The notes under the pieces are model-generated. The model was not told where the DNA came from, ran no database searches, and saw only the letters and a program-made list of their open reading frames with translations. Both the position numbers and the translations under genes were made by a program. From Ziziphus jujuba (lineage: Eukaryota > Streptophyta > Magnoliopsida > Rosales > Rhamnaceae), in assembly GCF_031755915.1 (NCBI RefSeq), contig NC_083379.1, positions 24,304,001-24,368,000 on the forward strand: DNA of 64,000 nt, given 5' to 3'. Shown one piece after another: positions 1 to 11,153 of this stretch. Every line of letters begins with the position of its first letter. Positions within the stretch are counted from its first letter, which is position 1.

Positions 1-39
1 AAGGTTAAATTTCTCCAAAAGATCCTTGATGTACTTTGT

Positions 40-852
40 TTATGATATAAATATTCCTCTTTGGCATTGCATTACTTCCACACCAAAGAAGTAATTCATG
101 AGACCCAAGCTAGACATCTCAAACTCCTTCTCAAGTTCATGTCTTAGTTTATCCACATTCCTTGGGTCCTCACCAGTGACCAACAAGTCATCCACATACA
201 AAGAAACCACTATCATGCTTCCTTTAACCCTCACATACAAAGTGGGTTCATTTTGGCTCCTCCTAAAGCTATGTCCAAGCAAGTAGCCACCTATCCTTCC
301 ATACCAAGCCCTAGGTGCTTGCTTAAGACCATATATGGCTTTGTGAAGCTTATAAACCTTATCTTCATGTCCTTCAATCGCATAGCCCTTAGGTTGCTTC
401 ACATACAATTCTTTTTGCAATATACCATTTAAGAATGCCAATTTCACATCCAAGTGAAACACACTCCATTGCTTGGTAGCCAAAAGAGCAAGGATGAATC
501 TAATGGTTTCCATCCTTGCTACGGGTGCAAATGCCTCCCCATAGTCAACTTCGGCTTGTTGTGCATAACCCTTGACCACCAACCTTACCTTGTGTTTGCA
601 AATGGTGCCATCTGGATCGTATTTAGTTTTAAAGATCCATTTGACACCAATTGCTTTCTTGTTTTTTGGTTTAGTGACCAAGGACCAAGTCTCATTCTTC
701 TCAATCATCTCCATTTCCACATCCATTGCTTCCTTCCACTCTTTCTTCATCAAGGCCTCTTGCACACATGTAGGGTCACCGAGTGCAACATTACACCTTT
801 CATAAATCTTGGACAAAGATCTCTCCCCTCTAACACCATCGCCAACCTCCAA
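40..852 (-). pseudogene. copia reverse transcriptase domain (element D)
   Basis: An open stretch of about 270 residues encodes the copia-type reverse transcriptase that would copy element RNA into cDNA. Visible landmarks are the linker before RT (ERCNVAL), WSLVTKP, GVKWIFKTKYDPDG, ARMETIRF, LDVKLAFLNG, GLKQAPRAWY and the catalytic YVDDLLVTG. The fold looks complete to about GIFIS, after which a stop interrupts the frame before RNase H. It matches the RT of element C almost motif for motif. Because the upstream integrase core is deleted and gag is broken, I call it a pseudogene fragment of gag-pol rather than a gene. Confidence 0.9.
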
Positions 853-870
853 ATCGGCTCCAATGATTTC

Positions 871-1356
871 TTAGAATAGATCATCATCCTCCTCATTGTC
901 TTCATCATTGTTGTTTTGAACATTTCTTTCTTCATTTTCTTCTTCAAACCGTGGCTCATTCTCATTCACCAATAGCTCCTCCATACTCCAATCCCATTTT
1001 GCATTCTCATCAATCTTCACATCATCCGTCAATAGCATATCATTCACCAAAGCATTTGTATTCTTCATTGCACCATAACTAGAGTGACCAAGACTTTTAT
1101 GCCAAAGTTGAGAAATGGAGTCAACTTTTCCTTTCAAAGCTTGTTCACTATCTAGTAAATTTAACCTATAGCTTTTATCTTTCAAGGCAACGTTAAACAC
1201 CTCATTTCCAAAAGCATTTGATATCAAACAACCATCACAACCAAAGTTCAAAACATATCCTTTTTCAACCAATTGTGTAACACTCAACAGGTTTTCACAC
1301 AATGAAGGCATATATAGAACATTTTGGATAAGTTTTGTACCTTTATTGGTGTGCAA
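871..1356 (-). pseudogene. copia GAG-pre-integrase fused to post-integrase linker; integrase core deleted (element D)
   Basis: The frame starts in the end of the protease region (NVLYMPSLCENLLSV) and reaches the HHCC-type zinc-binding start of integrase (LWHKSLGHSSYGAMKN). It then jumps, at about positions 1028-1036, directly into the acidic linker that normally follows integrase (DVKIDENAKWDWSMEELL). In element C the same two landmarks are separated by the whole D,D35E core, so more than 300 residues are missing here. The reading frame stays open across the junction, which gives a clean in-frame internal deletion. Confidence 0.85.
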
Positions 1357-1512
1357 TAAGATGTCTCATTTTCCTTCTACATTCATGAAGCTTCCATTCC
1401 CAATCTTCACCCTTAGCTTGTAAGATCGGTCAAGCTCCACAAGATTGGTTTATTCAAAAGTCATGTGGTGTGAACAACCACTATCTACTAACCAACCAAA
1501 ACCACTACTTGT
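1357..1512 (-). pseudogene. copia aspartic protease remnant (element D)
   Basis: Minus-strand translation shows the retroviral-type protease signature VDSGCSHHMTF, then KIGNGSFMNVEGK, with in-frame stops after MTFE and after VEGK. In copia elements this protease matures the gag-pol polyprotein. The stops show it is no longer translatable as one chain. Confidence 0.75.
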
Positions 1513-1556
1513 AGCTTTAAGGAATGTAGCCACAAATAAGGTCTTGGCCTCCTCAT

Positions 1557-2484
1557 TCACAACATTTGCTTGTTGCCTTCCTTACTTGCATACTTTGCCA
1601 CCATGTCCTCTTTGCCCACATTTGTCACAAGTTGCATCCAGTCTCCAAAAGCACTTATTTGGTGCATATCTATGCTTTTTACAATGGGGGCATGGTGGAT
1701 AACCCTCACGGTTTTGTTGTTGTCCTCTTTATTGTTGCCTTGCCTTGTTGTTGTTGTTGGAATTGTTGTTATTGTTGTTGTTAAAACCTCCATAACCGGT
1801 TCCTCCTTTATTCTTGTTGTTGTTCTTTTTATTCTTCATTTTGCTTTGACTAGACATAAAAGCACTTTCCAAAGACTCCTCCTTTCTTATGGCTCTTCTT
1901 TTTTTGGTTGCTTGGAGGGCATTGATAAGCTCATTCAAAGTAATCTCGCTAAGATTCCTTGATTCCTTAAGGGAAGAAATCTTAGCTTCTAATTTTTTGG
2001 GTAAGCTCACCAATACCTTCTCTACAACTCTTTAGTCGGTTAATGGCTCTCCAAGGACTCTAATTTGGTTCACAACCTTTAGTAGTCTATCGGTGAAGTC
2101 CTTAACTAACTCATTTTCTTTCATTCTAATTGTTTCAAACTCTCTTCTTAAGTTTAAAACTTGCATTTGTCTTGTTTTAGTGTTTCCTTGAAATTCTTCT
2201 TGCAACTTTAACCAAACTTCTCTAGCATTTGTACAAGACATGCTTCTAGTGAAGATGGAGTCACTCACCGAAGAATGAAGGGTTGTCAAGGCCTTGAATC
2301 CTTTAGCTATCTCGGTCTCATGTGCAAGTCTTTGTGCTTGTGTGGCATTTGCTCTCAACTCCTCAACTTCATAACCTTTTTCCATCACATCCCAAAGTCC
2401 AAAGGCTTGTAGGTAGGCTTTCATCTTTATGCTCCAAATGGAGTAATTTTGGCCCTCACAAAACTTTGAGAAGCCATGACACAA
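1557..2484 (-). pseudogene. copia Gag with two CCHC zinc knuckles, frame-broken (element D)
   Basis: Gag starts near 2484-2476 and runs through YSIWSIKMKAYLQAFGLW, the UBN2-type region (EVWLKLQEEFQG, TRQMQVLNLRREFETI) and VNQIRVLGEPL. A stop or frame break near 2015-2032 separates it from MVSLPKKLEAKISSLKES. A long asparagine run follows at about 1750-1800. Two zinc knuckles (CPHCKKHRYAPNKC and CDKCGQRGHGGKVC) are readable at about 1583-1706 in another frame. Gag would package element RNA in virus-like particles. The structure matches Gag of element C, apart from the Asn-rich insertion. Confidence 0.85.
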
Positions 2485-2657
2485 AACCTGATTTTTGAAG
2501 AAAATGGCTTTTTGGTTGGATTTTTGGTGAGTTTTCTAGCTAGATTTTTGTACCACTTCAAACCAAAAATGAAAGGAATGAAAGGGGGGGGGGGGTTCTC
2601 TCACAAGAAAATAGGCTAGAAAGAAAGATCACAAGGTCCCTCAATGGTTCAAACAAA

Positions 2658-2669
2658 GCTCTGATACCA
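2658..2669 (-). other. primer-binding site of element D (initiator tRNA-Met type)
   Basis: The plus strand reads GCTCTGATACCA, the reverse complement of TGGTATCAGAGC, which is complementary to the 3' end of plant initiator tRNA-Met. It abuts the LTR end at 2670 and so fixes the LTR boundary. Confidence 0.9.
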
Positions 2670-3720
2670 TGTTGGAGTATGGTGTGGTTTTGGCTTCACT
2701 TGACCAAGACTATTGTACACAAAATGTTAGTCTTGTGCACAACCTTTAATCCGGTTTTTGGTTTAATGTTTGGGTGATTTTTGTGTTTGTTTTTGATATG
2801 ATGATATTTAGGATTGTTAGAGTTTTTGTTTTGAAGGAAGAATAAGAAGATGAAGAAGAAGAGAAGATGTTAGAGTAGGCCACACAAAATTAGACAGCAC
2901 ACTAATTCATTGCTTTTCGTTCATTTGTTGCATATATAAATATAAAACTTGTCTCATACATGTGAAATGTGTGTGGGACAAAATGGAAGTCTTTAAAATT
3001 CAAAATTTATACATTTTCCACTCAAAATTATGATACATAACCGTTCAACCACCAGCTTCACATGTGAGTGCATAGTCATGACAAGAGTTGGTGAGATTTT
3101 GAATTTCAAAAAACTGTCTCCACCTGATCCTATACCATTACTTTGACCAGATGGAAGGCTGAGATATTTTCATCCAAATTGCTTGAATTTTGGCATGTGG
3201 TATGTTGAAATATCAAGGATGAAATCTGGAGAAGACCAAGTCCAAAAGAATTGGGTAAGGTATTCAATTCATCTCAAACCCGTGGGCCATAACTGCTGAA
3301 AATCTCAACAGTTATGCCAACTTGCAACCTGCATATCTTGGGCTTCCCAAGGCATTTTGAGTTATTATTTTTTCTATATTTTCATTTACATGTCTATTAC
3401 AATATATAAAAAAAAAATCATAAACTCGTTCTAAAAGCTCAGAGAACGCCAACCCCAACAATGGACCTATGTTGCTGGAAACACTGTTTCCAGCACATAG
3501 CCATTTTACAAAATAAAATAAATACCCAACAAAGAGACAATTCCTAAGCTAAATACAATAGAACTTAGGTATTCAAAAGAAATTAAAAGGAACATAAAAC
3601 ATAGACATTAATCTTACATTAGGTCATTCAACAAAATATTTCTTTTAAAGAAAGAAAGATAGTGCAAACCTTGGTGGATTTTGGTTTGCACAAGGTGGCA
3701 AGATTACCACCTTTTTAACA
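2670..3720 (-). repeat. 5' LTR of element D (about 1,051 bp)
   Basis: The LTR is bounded by TG at 2670 (next to the primer-binding site) and by CA at 3720. Its outer end, read on the minus strand, resembles the start of the element C LTR (TGTTnAAnnGGTGGnAATnTTGCCAC-like). Internally it shares the TTGCTGGAAA...TTTCCAGCA segment seen in the C LTR. The first five bases outside are TTGTG; the partner target duplication is outside the window. Confidence 0.9.
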
Positions 3721-3767
3721 TTGTGTAACCCATTTATTAAATGGTCAATTTGGGTCAACATGATTTG

Positions 3768-3862
3768 TTTATATAAAATTGACGCATTTACACTAAATTG
3801 ATCTGTTTATATGAAATTGACCTATTTACACGAAATTGACCTGTTTATACGAAATTTACCTA
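3768..3862. repeat. five tandem ~19-bp degenerate repeats
   Basis: Five successive units alternate TTTA(T/C)A(C/T)(G/A/T)AAATT(G/T)A with a CC/CG/TC step, a period of about 19-20 bp. They start 48 bp outside the LTR of element D. With the GGGTCAA/TTGACC motifs nearby they may be subterminal repeats of the hAT element whose transposase remnant lies downstream, but no terminal inverted repeat was confirmed. Confidence 0.6.
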
Positions 3863-4762
3863 ATTAAATAAATTAACTTATTTAAATTAATTATTTCATA
3901 TAAAATAAAAATAATATAGTCATTAATTAATCCTAAATTAAAATATATATGTAAATCCATATAATTATAGTTACAAATTTACACTAATATAACATATGAT
4001 ATGATAATGTAACAATCTCATATAATAGTTAAATATAGATATATATATATATATACACATAACAAACCTAATACTACTTATCTAAAAATAATATAAATTT
4101 TTTTTTATTAATAATCATGTTTTTAATTTTCTAGATTTCCTATACTCTTAGACATTAATTTTATTTTTTTCGATATCCATAAATCCATACATGTATCAAA
4201 CATATTATATTTAAGTAAACAAATATTATTTTAATAATATTTATTCTTTATTTTTTTAATTGATAAAAGAAAATAATACAACTTTAAATAAGTTTGTAAT
4301 TTAGTAATAGAAAAATATTAGTTAAAATTTTATTAATGGTAAATTTAATATATTAAAGTTATAATTTAAATGGGTTGTAATCGTGTCGGATTGGATTGAT
4401 ATATTAATTGACACATTTAGTTAAATGGGGTTAATTTGAATCAATTTTAGGTTAAGCGGGTCAACATGAAATTGATATGTTTAGTTAAATGGGTTAATTT
4501 GGATCAATTTCAGGTTAAGCAAGTCAATTCGAAATTGAACGTTTGATAATCATGTTAAATGGGTTGACAAGAATTTAATTTGAACCTATTTGTAATAAAC
4601 CCATACCCGCTAACTTCATGTCATTTTCAAGTTGTGTTACTGTATCATAACCTAAATTATTACCCTTATCAATACCTTCAAAATTTCAATTCCTTTTAGT
4701 ATTACAACAAAGTGAAAAGAGAAGAAACTTACGTACATTTCAGAGGTTTAGGATAACTTTAT
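3863..4762. repeat. AT-rich stretch with a 64-bp tandem duplication (4416-4541)
   Basis: There is no gene here. The sequence is AT-rich with a TA microsatellite near 4028-4054. At 4416-4479 and 4480-4541 a unit of about 64 bp is duplicated (TTTAGTTAAATGGG...AGGTTAAGC...GTCAA). The GGGTCAAC motifs resemble the subterminal repeats of some plant hAT elements. This is an inference from position upstream of the hAT transposase remnant. Confidence 0.5.
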
Positions 4763-6400
4763 GAAGGTTGAAGGCTACGAACCCAAGGAACCTAGAGCCG
4801 CATGCAATTATTGTGGTAAGGACTATACATATGATACTAAAAGAAATGGAACTAGTACATTAAGCACCATTTGAATTCAAGTAACAACTGCCCTATAACA
4901 AAGAGATTTTTGCTAAAACGTTATCAGTTTAAAGGTTGGAAGGATGGTGAATGTGTCGATTTTTCAGTTGAGGCATTTAATAAAGAAGCTTATAGACATG
5001 TATATGGTTGGATAATTATTAAGAATGAATTGTCATTTACCATTATGGAGGGAGAAGGATTTAGAGACTTTCATGCCAAGGTTTGTCCATAATCTGATCC
5101 ACCATCTCAAAGAGCTATCGTAATAGTGTGTATCAAATTTTGTTGCAATAGAAAAAGAATCTTGTAAGCTATTTCATGAAGAATAATATAATTGTTAATA
5201 TTACAGCAAGCACATTGATTTCAATTCAAATTTTTAATGACATGGTATTAACCACTCACTTTGTTGATAATGATTGGAGACTATAAAAGAGGATTTTAAA
5301 CTTTTGGCCAATGGGTAACCATAAAGGTGAAGCAATTGGGAAGTTAGGTAAGAATTATTTACTTGAATGGCATATTGAGAGGGTTTTTACATTACTATGG
5401 ATAATGCCAAAACAAATGATGTTGCTCTTGCATAGTTGAAAAAAAGATTGAAGCATTGTGAATTTCTCCACATTCTTTGTTGTGCTCATATCACTAATTT
5501 GATAGTGACCGATGGATTAAAGAAGTGAAACCACTCAATTGATCTCATTTAGAAAGGCATCATTTAGTAAGATATTAGGTATTGAAAAATCTTCTCCTTC
5601 AAGGTTAGAAAAGTTTAAAGCTTGTGTGTAAAGCAAAAGATCAAGTGTAACAGACTTTTGACTTAGATGTATCCACCAGATAGAATTCCATTTATTGATG
5701 TTGGATGTAGCTCACAAGTATCAAAAGACTTTTGAATTAATGGACAAGTATGATGAGCAATATGCCCTTTTAAAGATGTTACACCTCAAGCATTTGATTG
5801 GAAGAAAGCACATGTGTTTCTTCAAATTTTGAAGCCCTTTTATGATAAAAGCTTACTTTCATTCAAATTGATTTTGATAAGCTATAACCTAAAGAAGTTT
5901 GTGATGTAATTTAAAAAGTGTGAAGGAAACCTTGTACAAATTGTTTGATTTTTATGTTGCTTTACCAATTCCTCTTAGCACTCAATCTTCAAGTCATGTT
6001 CAAATTTATGAATCAACCAATTTGACATATTCTTTTAGTGGTCATGGTGAGAAGAAAAGTTATATTTGATGTGTTTAAAAGAAGGAAGATAGCTAGTGGT
6101 CTCCATATTAAAAATGAGGTGGATAGGTGCTTGATGGAGTTAGATGAAGATGGAAAAAAATGTGGTATTTGATATGTTAGATTAGTGCAATTTGATAGGT
6201 CCATATTCCATTATCTACCATTGCTTCAAAGTCTACTTTTAGCACCAAAGGGATTGTTTTCAATCCATATAAAGCTCACTCACTTTGAAGATGGTGGAAG
6301 CATTAATATATTCCCAAACTTGGATTAGAACAATCCTTTTTCCATTGGACATCTGTATTTATGATTAGTGTTTTGAATTGTGCCAAGATATTGAGGTAAG
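4763..6400 (+). pseudogene. decayed hAT-superfamily transposase (BED zinc finger, RICESLEEPER-like)
   Basis: Translating piecewise over many stops and shifts gives the normal order of an Ac/RICESLEEPER-like transposase. A BED finger remnant (ACNYCGKDYTYDTKRNGTS, 4797-4860) comes first, then FNKEAYRHVYGWIIIKNELSF and EGEGFRDFHAKVCP (open at 4871-5092). The catalytic-core remnants follow: THFVDNDWRLYKRILNF, NHKGEAIGK, LLEWHIERVFT, PTRWN-equivalent, and MLDVAHKYQKAFELMDKY. Last is the C-terminal dimerisation region (LSTIASKSTFST near 6212-6245, KMVEALIYSQTWIRT near 6290-6330). Such proteins cut and paste hAT elements. At least ten stops make it clearly dead. Confidence 0.85.
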
Positions 6401-8689
6401 TGTGTTTACATTTTTCAATTAGTTTAAAATTTTTACCTTAAATACTAATAGTATCTTTTAAATATAAATATTATATTATAGTGCGATTTTAATATTTTGG
6501 CTTTTGTGTTTTTTTTTTCTTTCTCTTATCAATTTTTTTTAGATACAAATGAATATCCATCTTCCACTACCACTAGCTTGGAGATCAATAGCCAAGATTG
6601 ATTAAATTACTTGTAGGTAAGAAAACCATCATTTAGTTATCTATTTGGTTTTTTTTTTTAAATTAATTTGTTCAAATTCGCCATACTAATTGCACTTTTG
6701 TTTGTTTACAATTTATTAGCTAGCTTAAACATGCATTTTGAAGTTTCAAGTGGCAAAAAAGATGAAGTTTGAAGATTGACTGGCTTAGTTTTTAGCTTTT
6801 AATTTAGTGAGGACATCTAATTTATTCATCTAGTTTTTCATGATAAAATTTAATTTGGTATGAACATGTAATTAGTACTTGTTGTACATTTTGTATATTC
6901 ATTGTGTTGTAATGTTCACTCCACTATGTTGTAACATTGAATGGCAGAGACAATGGTCGAGTAAGCTTTCTTAGGCATGTTGTGATTATGTGGTCATAAT
7001 TTTGAAATTTAATGATTCGACACCCAACTCTCACTCTCACTTAGACCACTCTGTAAACTTAACAAGGCAAATCAAGAAAGATGACGCTTTGCTTTGCTAT
7101 GTTTCTTAATAAAAGCTTTTTACAGCAATAAATGCTAGAAAAAGTATGGGAGAGTAAGAATGATGGGATATAATGGGATGGGATTCATTTATCAAGTTAC
7201 TATTTTTACATTTGTCAAAATCATTCATTTAAATTCATACAATAATCAACAATAAATAAATTTGTATAATAATCCAGTTGGCCTAATGTTTCTTATGAGA
7301 AATTTATAAATTTATTAGGTCCAAAATCTACTAAAATATGCTTAAAATAAAGGCTCAAAAAGTATATAAGTTTGGCCTAAACTTATATCTAACATAGTTT
7401 TTAAAGCTCAATGATTAAAATTGGCCCAAAACCAAAACTAACCAATGTCTAGTCGGCTTTGATCAATTTTTACAAGATTTAAATTTGTTATTGTTAAATG
7501 ACCGATTGAATGACTAAATTTTATGATCTGTGTAAACCAACCAATATCCACCCTTAGCATTGATAGAGAATACCAAGTTAAAGCATGCAGTGAAATAAGG
7601 GAAGAAGAAGATTGCTGAGCTAGAGAACCAAATGGCTTATTCGGGTTTCATGGAATAGTACAACTCCTTCCAAAAGGGTTATTAGGCATGCCTTGATGAT
7701 CATTGTGCTAAAAAGAGTAGTGGGAAGGCCGTTGATGAAACTACAACTGCCCTACTTAGTGCTGCCCCGCTATCATCCCTAAGACCACCATAGAGTAGGC
7801 CATACTAAACCCAAGTTTAACGGACTTGAGGAAGGAAAGAAGAGCCTTGAAGATTTGCCCCTTATCAACCTTATCCAGTATTATGACCATGGGGAAGAGT
7901 CTAATTAAGCAACATCTCTACTCCAATTAGGCAACTTGCAACCTTTCAAGCTTTTGAGAAGCTTAAATTTAATTTTAATTTACTTTTTTTTTTCTGAAAG
8001 GCCTAATAGCCCATTTCAAGACAATTGCTTTCTTTGTGGGGATCTGGGTTGTAATTAATACTTTTTTCACCTCTCTGGAGGTTCTTCTCTCTTTCTTTTT
8101 TCTTCGTGGATGACGCCCCTAGTTTTGGGCTTATACTTGTTTAGATAACATGCTTTTATGCTTTTATATCACTTGTTCTACTTTGATGACTTATTGGATT
8201 TTATACATATTCTCTACCATCTTCTTGTAGGTTTTTAAGTCTTCAAACTTTCCCAAAGTTTGGAAGTAACAAGTTTTGAGGATCTTAGGCTCAAAGAATA
8301 CAAAAAATAATTAGTGGTCTCTCACCCAGGCACGTTGGGCTTTTGTGCCCTTAGATAAAACTCTAGGCCTTTATACTTTTAGGAAAATTCTGGGCTTCTA
8401 ATATGTTATCTCCATGATTAAGAAGCCTTTTTTTTTTCCCTTTAATTTAATCTCTCTCTCTTTGTCTCTATTGCCTACTCCATAACATAATAGCTTGAAC
8501 TTGTTATTCTTGATTTTCATTAATTTGTTTCTTTGATAAATAGTTAGAAATTTGTTGAATTTGTAGTCCTACTCTTTTAATTGATGCCTTAATGTCCTAC
8601 ACCCAAGAATCATGATAGTTTTGCATCTTTATCAAAGTTTTTTTCCAATTTAGATGAACTAGAAACATTAAAATTGCATTAATTTAAAT
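6401..8689. other. non-coding AT-rich stretch, no gene seen
   Basis: This stretch probably includes the 3' part of the decayed hAT element (an intron-like AG/GTAAGTG near 6391 and further C-terminal-like codons to about 6605). The rest shows only short, stop-filled frames. A patch at 7560-7900 looks like old coding sequence (readable pieces such as KKKIAELENQMAYSGFH), but I cannot assign it. No RNA gene or clear terminal repeat was recognised. Confidence 0.5.
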
Positions 8690-9090
8690 TATCATAAAAA
8701 TTAGAATTAAAAGAAATATTTGTCTCATTGAAGTAATGAGCTTGGTATTATTGTTGGAATTGATCTCCTTGTTGTCATCTTTGATATCCTTGATTGAAAT
8801 TGCCACCCATCCATGAGAAATTTGAATTGTCATTCCATTTGAAATCATATGTATTAGAATGGGAATTACCTTGTTGTCCTTGAAAATTGTTAACATAATT
8901 GACATTTAAAAATTGGGCAAAAGTACAATACATAGTTTCATGATTTTGTCAACATCTATAGCATGGTATAGCTCGAAATTTGTAGTCTTTATATTGTCCT
9001 TTACAAGCTTGTTGGTAGTTGTTGATGCGAAAATCAACCATCACATTTACCCATCCTCCTTCACTATTGATGAATCTCTAATACATGCAA
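8690..9090 (-). pseudogene. Ty3/gypsy gag remnant
   Basis: On the minus strand the readable pieces are NHETMYCTFAQFLNVNYVNNF, then a Gln/Asn/Gly-rich stretch (QGQQGN), SNTYDFKWNDNSNFSWMGGNF and NQGYQ. This resembles the linker after the zinc knuckle in Athila/Tat-lineage plant gypsy Gag proteins (pattern YSNTYNPGWRNHPNFSW). Stops break it and no protease or RT is visible beside it. The assignment rests on pattern memory only. Confidence 0.5.
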
Positions 9091-11017
9091 AATAGGTAAA
9101 AATCATTAGAAAGCCTTTGGAGTCGTCGATATGGCACCACTTAAAGATCCTTTGATGGTTAAATTAGAAGAAGCCGAAACCATTGAACATTTTAAGAAAA
9201 ACAAATAAAATAGACGTGTAGAATTAAAATTATTGCGTATCTTGATGATGATTTTATGCCTTTATATAGATTCATAATTAGAGCTCTAGAAAGAATAAAT
9301 AAATAAATAAATATATTTTTTAAGGATAGAAAATATTTTAATTAAGATCCATAATCTATTTAGATTTAGATAATCCAAATAGATTGGACCATAAAATCCT
9401 AATTGTTTTAGGTACTTTAGATTTACCTTTTTTGTCCAAATATTTAAGGAGTGATAAAATATTCTGCCATAGTTACCCCCCACCTTCTTTAAGTGAAGAA
9501 TCGCTTAGTGGAGTAATGATGTTGATTTTTGAGTTGAGGATTACTCTGATTTTTTTGAGTTTTAGATTGTTAATAACTAGACTCGTATTCAATCTAAAAG
9601 ACATATTCACTATGATATATAGTTGTGTTTGATCAGAGAAAAGTAATTTCCATGATAGGCAGTTGTATTCAATTTAAGAGACATATTTAATACAAGCTCA
9701 TTTTTACTGATTAATCATGGATGAACCCCAAAAAACTACGTATGGCTTATCGTTCTCACTAGTCCAAGACTAGTTTGAGTTCTTTCTAATTGAAAATTAA
9801 AACCAAATCACCTAACTCGTAGTTCTTCTAGTTCGAGACTTGCATGTAGTTATTCAAGTCCAAGACAGACTTATCAATTTTCTATACTACGACAGCTTAT
9901 AGCTATCATAAACTAAGACTAAATAGATCATACTAGTCATTTTCGCATAAAAGTTGAGTATTGGGTACGCATAGAAAAAATGCAAATGATATGAATGACT
10001 AATGAGATGGATACCTAATGAATGCTTATGCATCAAAAGGAGCCAGTAAATAGGTACTTGTACTTAGAAGGTACTAGTTCAAAATTAATCTTTTTGAAAA
10101 TAAGATGAACAACTTGAAACTATCTGGTCATAACTCTAGTATTTAAAATGCTATGCCACATGTCAATGATATTATTATAGTCAGACAGCCATTGCCTTCC
10201 TTTTTTTCCTCAGTTTTATCTAAAGATTGTTTCATCATTTATTTATTCAACTAGTCGAGAAGTCACAATGTAAGTTTTTTTTTTTACACAAGCTTTATAC
10301 TAACTTTAGATTAGTTGTCAAGTATTTTTTAATGAGACAGCATAATGGAAGGATAAACAAATCTTTTCCTATCAATATAGAAATTTTCCACCCATACATA
10401 TAAAAGCCATATTAAAAGATATGTTGTGAACTATATATATGCATAAATGATTCACATAATGTTGAATAGCTTTTATGAGCTTTTGAGAAGCTTTCTTATG
10501 AGCCTTTGTAGGAAGCTTTCTTATGAGCCTTTGTAGAGCAATCTTATTGCTAATTGTTGACTTGTGTGAGTTTGTAAAATTGAGTCGAGCAATTTAGCAA
10601 TGAATGATTGTCAGAGCAACAAAGTACCATTAGTGGGCAGCTTAAAGCCTATTAATAAGTCTTATGATTGTGAGTCTTCATGCTCTATATTTTATCTTGA
10701 GTATGATGGAGACACGAGACCCTTATCCTATAACGAGTGAAGATCAAATTTTTTGCAATCAAGCATATTACTTCTAGAATATGCCAACAAAGAATTAATT
10801 TAATAATCATAAATTTGATAAGGCACCAATAATCAATTATAATACCTTTTGCAAAGTCATGAAACCCTATACACATATATCTATATTCAGATCAAAGAGA
10901 AAAATTATTGCCCAATAAATGAAACATAAGGACAGTAAGGAAGGGATTTAATGATGAAAAAACTATATTGGTGGTCAAAATAAAATTCAGGAGAAACATT
11001 TTCTTAGCTTTTGCATA
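9091..11017. other. non-coding stretch with a 25-bp tandem repeat near 10487-10536
   Basis: There is no supportable gene. Frames are short and AT-biased. A unit GAAGCTTTCTTATGAGCCTT plus five bases is repeated twice in tandem around 10487-10536. Nothing else recognisable was seen. Confidence 0.5.
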
Positions 11018-11153
11018 GGGTATATTACACTGCACACCCTCGAGGTTTTTCTTAATTACAACCAGATATCTTCATGAAGTTATAAAAATATAAGTACGAG
11101 GATATCCAGTTGTAATTAAGAGAAACTTAGGGGATGTGCAATGTAATATACCC
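11018..11153. mobile_element. 136-bp fold-back MITE-like element
   Basis: The left arm begins GGGTATATTACACTGCACA and continues through CTTAATTACAACCAGATATC. The right arm is its near-perfect reverse complement, ending TGCAATGTAATATACCC. Arms of about 55 bp enclose a spacer of roughly 26 bp, so RNA or single-stranded DNA would form one long hairpin. There is no coding capacity. No unambiguous target duplication could be set (flanks ATA / GTA), so the superfamily is open. Confidence 0.8.

Larger units (their letters stand above)
1..3720 (-). mobile_element. Ty1/copia LTR retrotransposon D, 5' part, cut by window edge
   Basis: Read on the minus strand the order is LTR (3720-2670), primer-binding site, Gag, zinc knuckles, protease, GAG-pre-integrase and reverse transcriptase. 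RNase H and the 3' LTR lie beyond the window. Gag and RT closely resemble those of element C at 42155-48322, and the LTR outer ends are alike, so D and C belong to related families. D is dead: it has stop codons and frame breaks in the gag and protease regions, and the integrase core is missing. The 3' flank and target duplication cannot be checked. Confidence 0.95.

Noticed and set aside
98..879. Plus-strand open frames over element D (62, 141 and 77 codons)
   Set aside because: They are antisense shadows of the copia reverse transcriptase on the minus strand.
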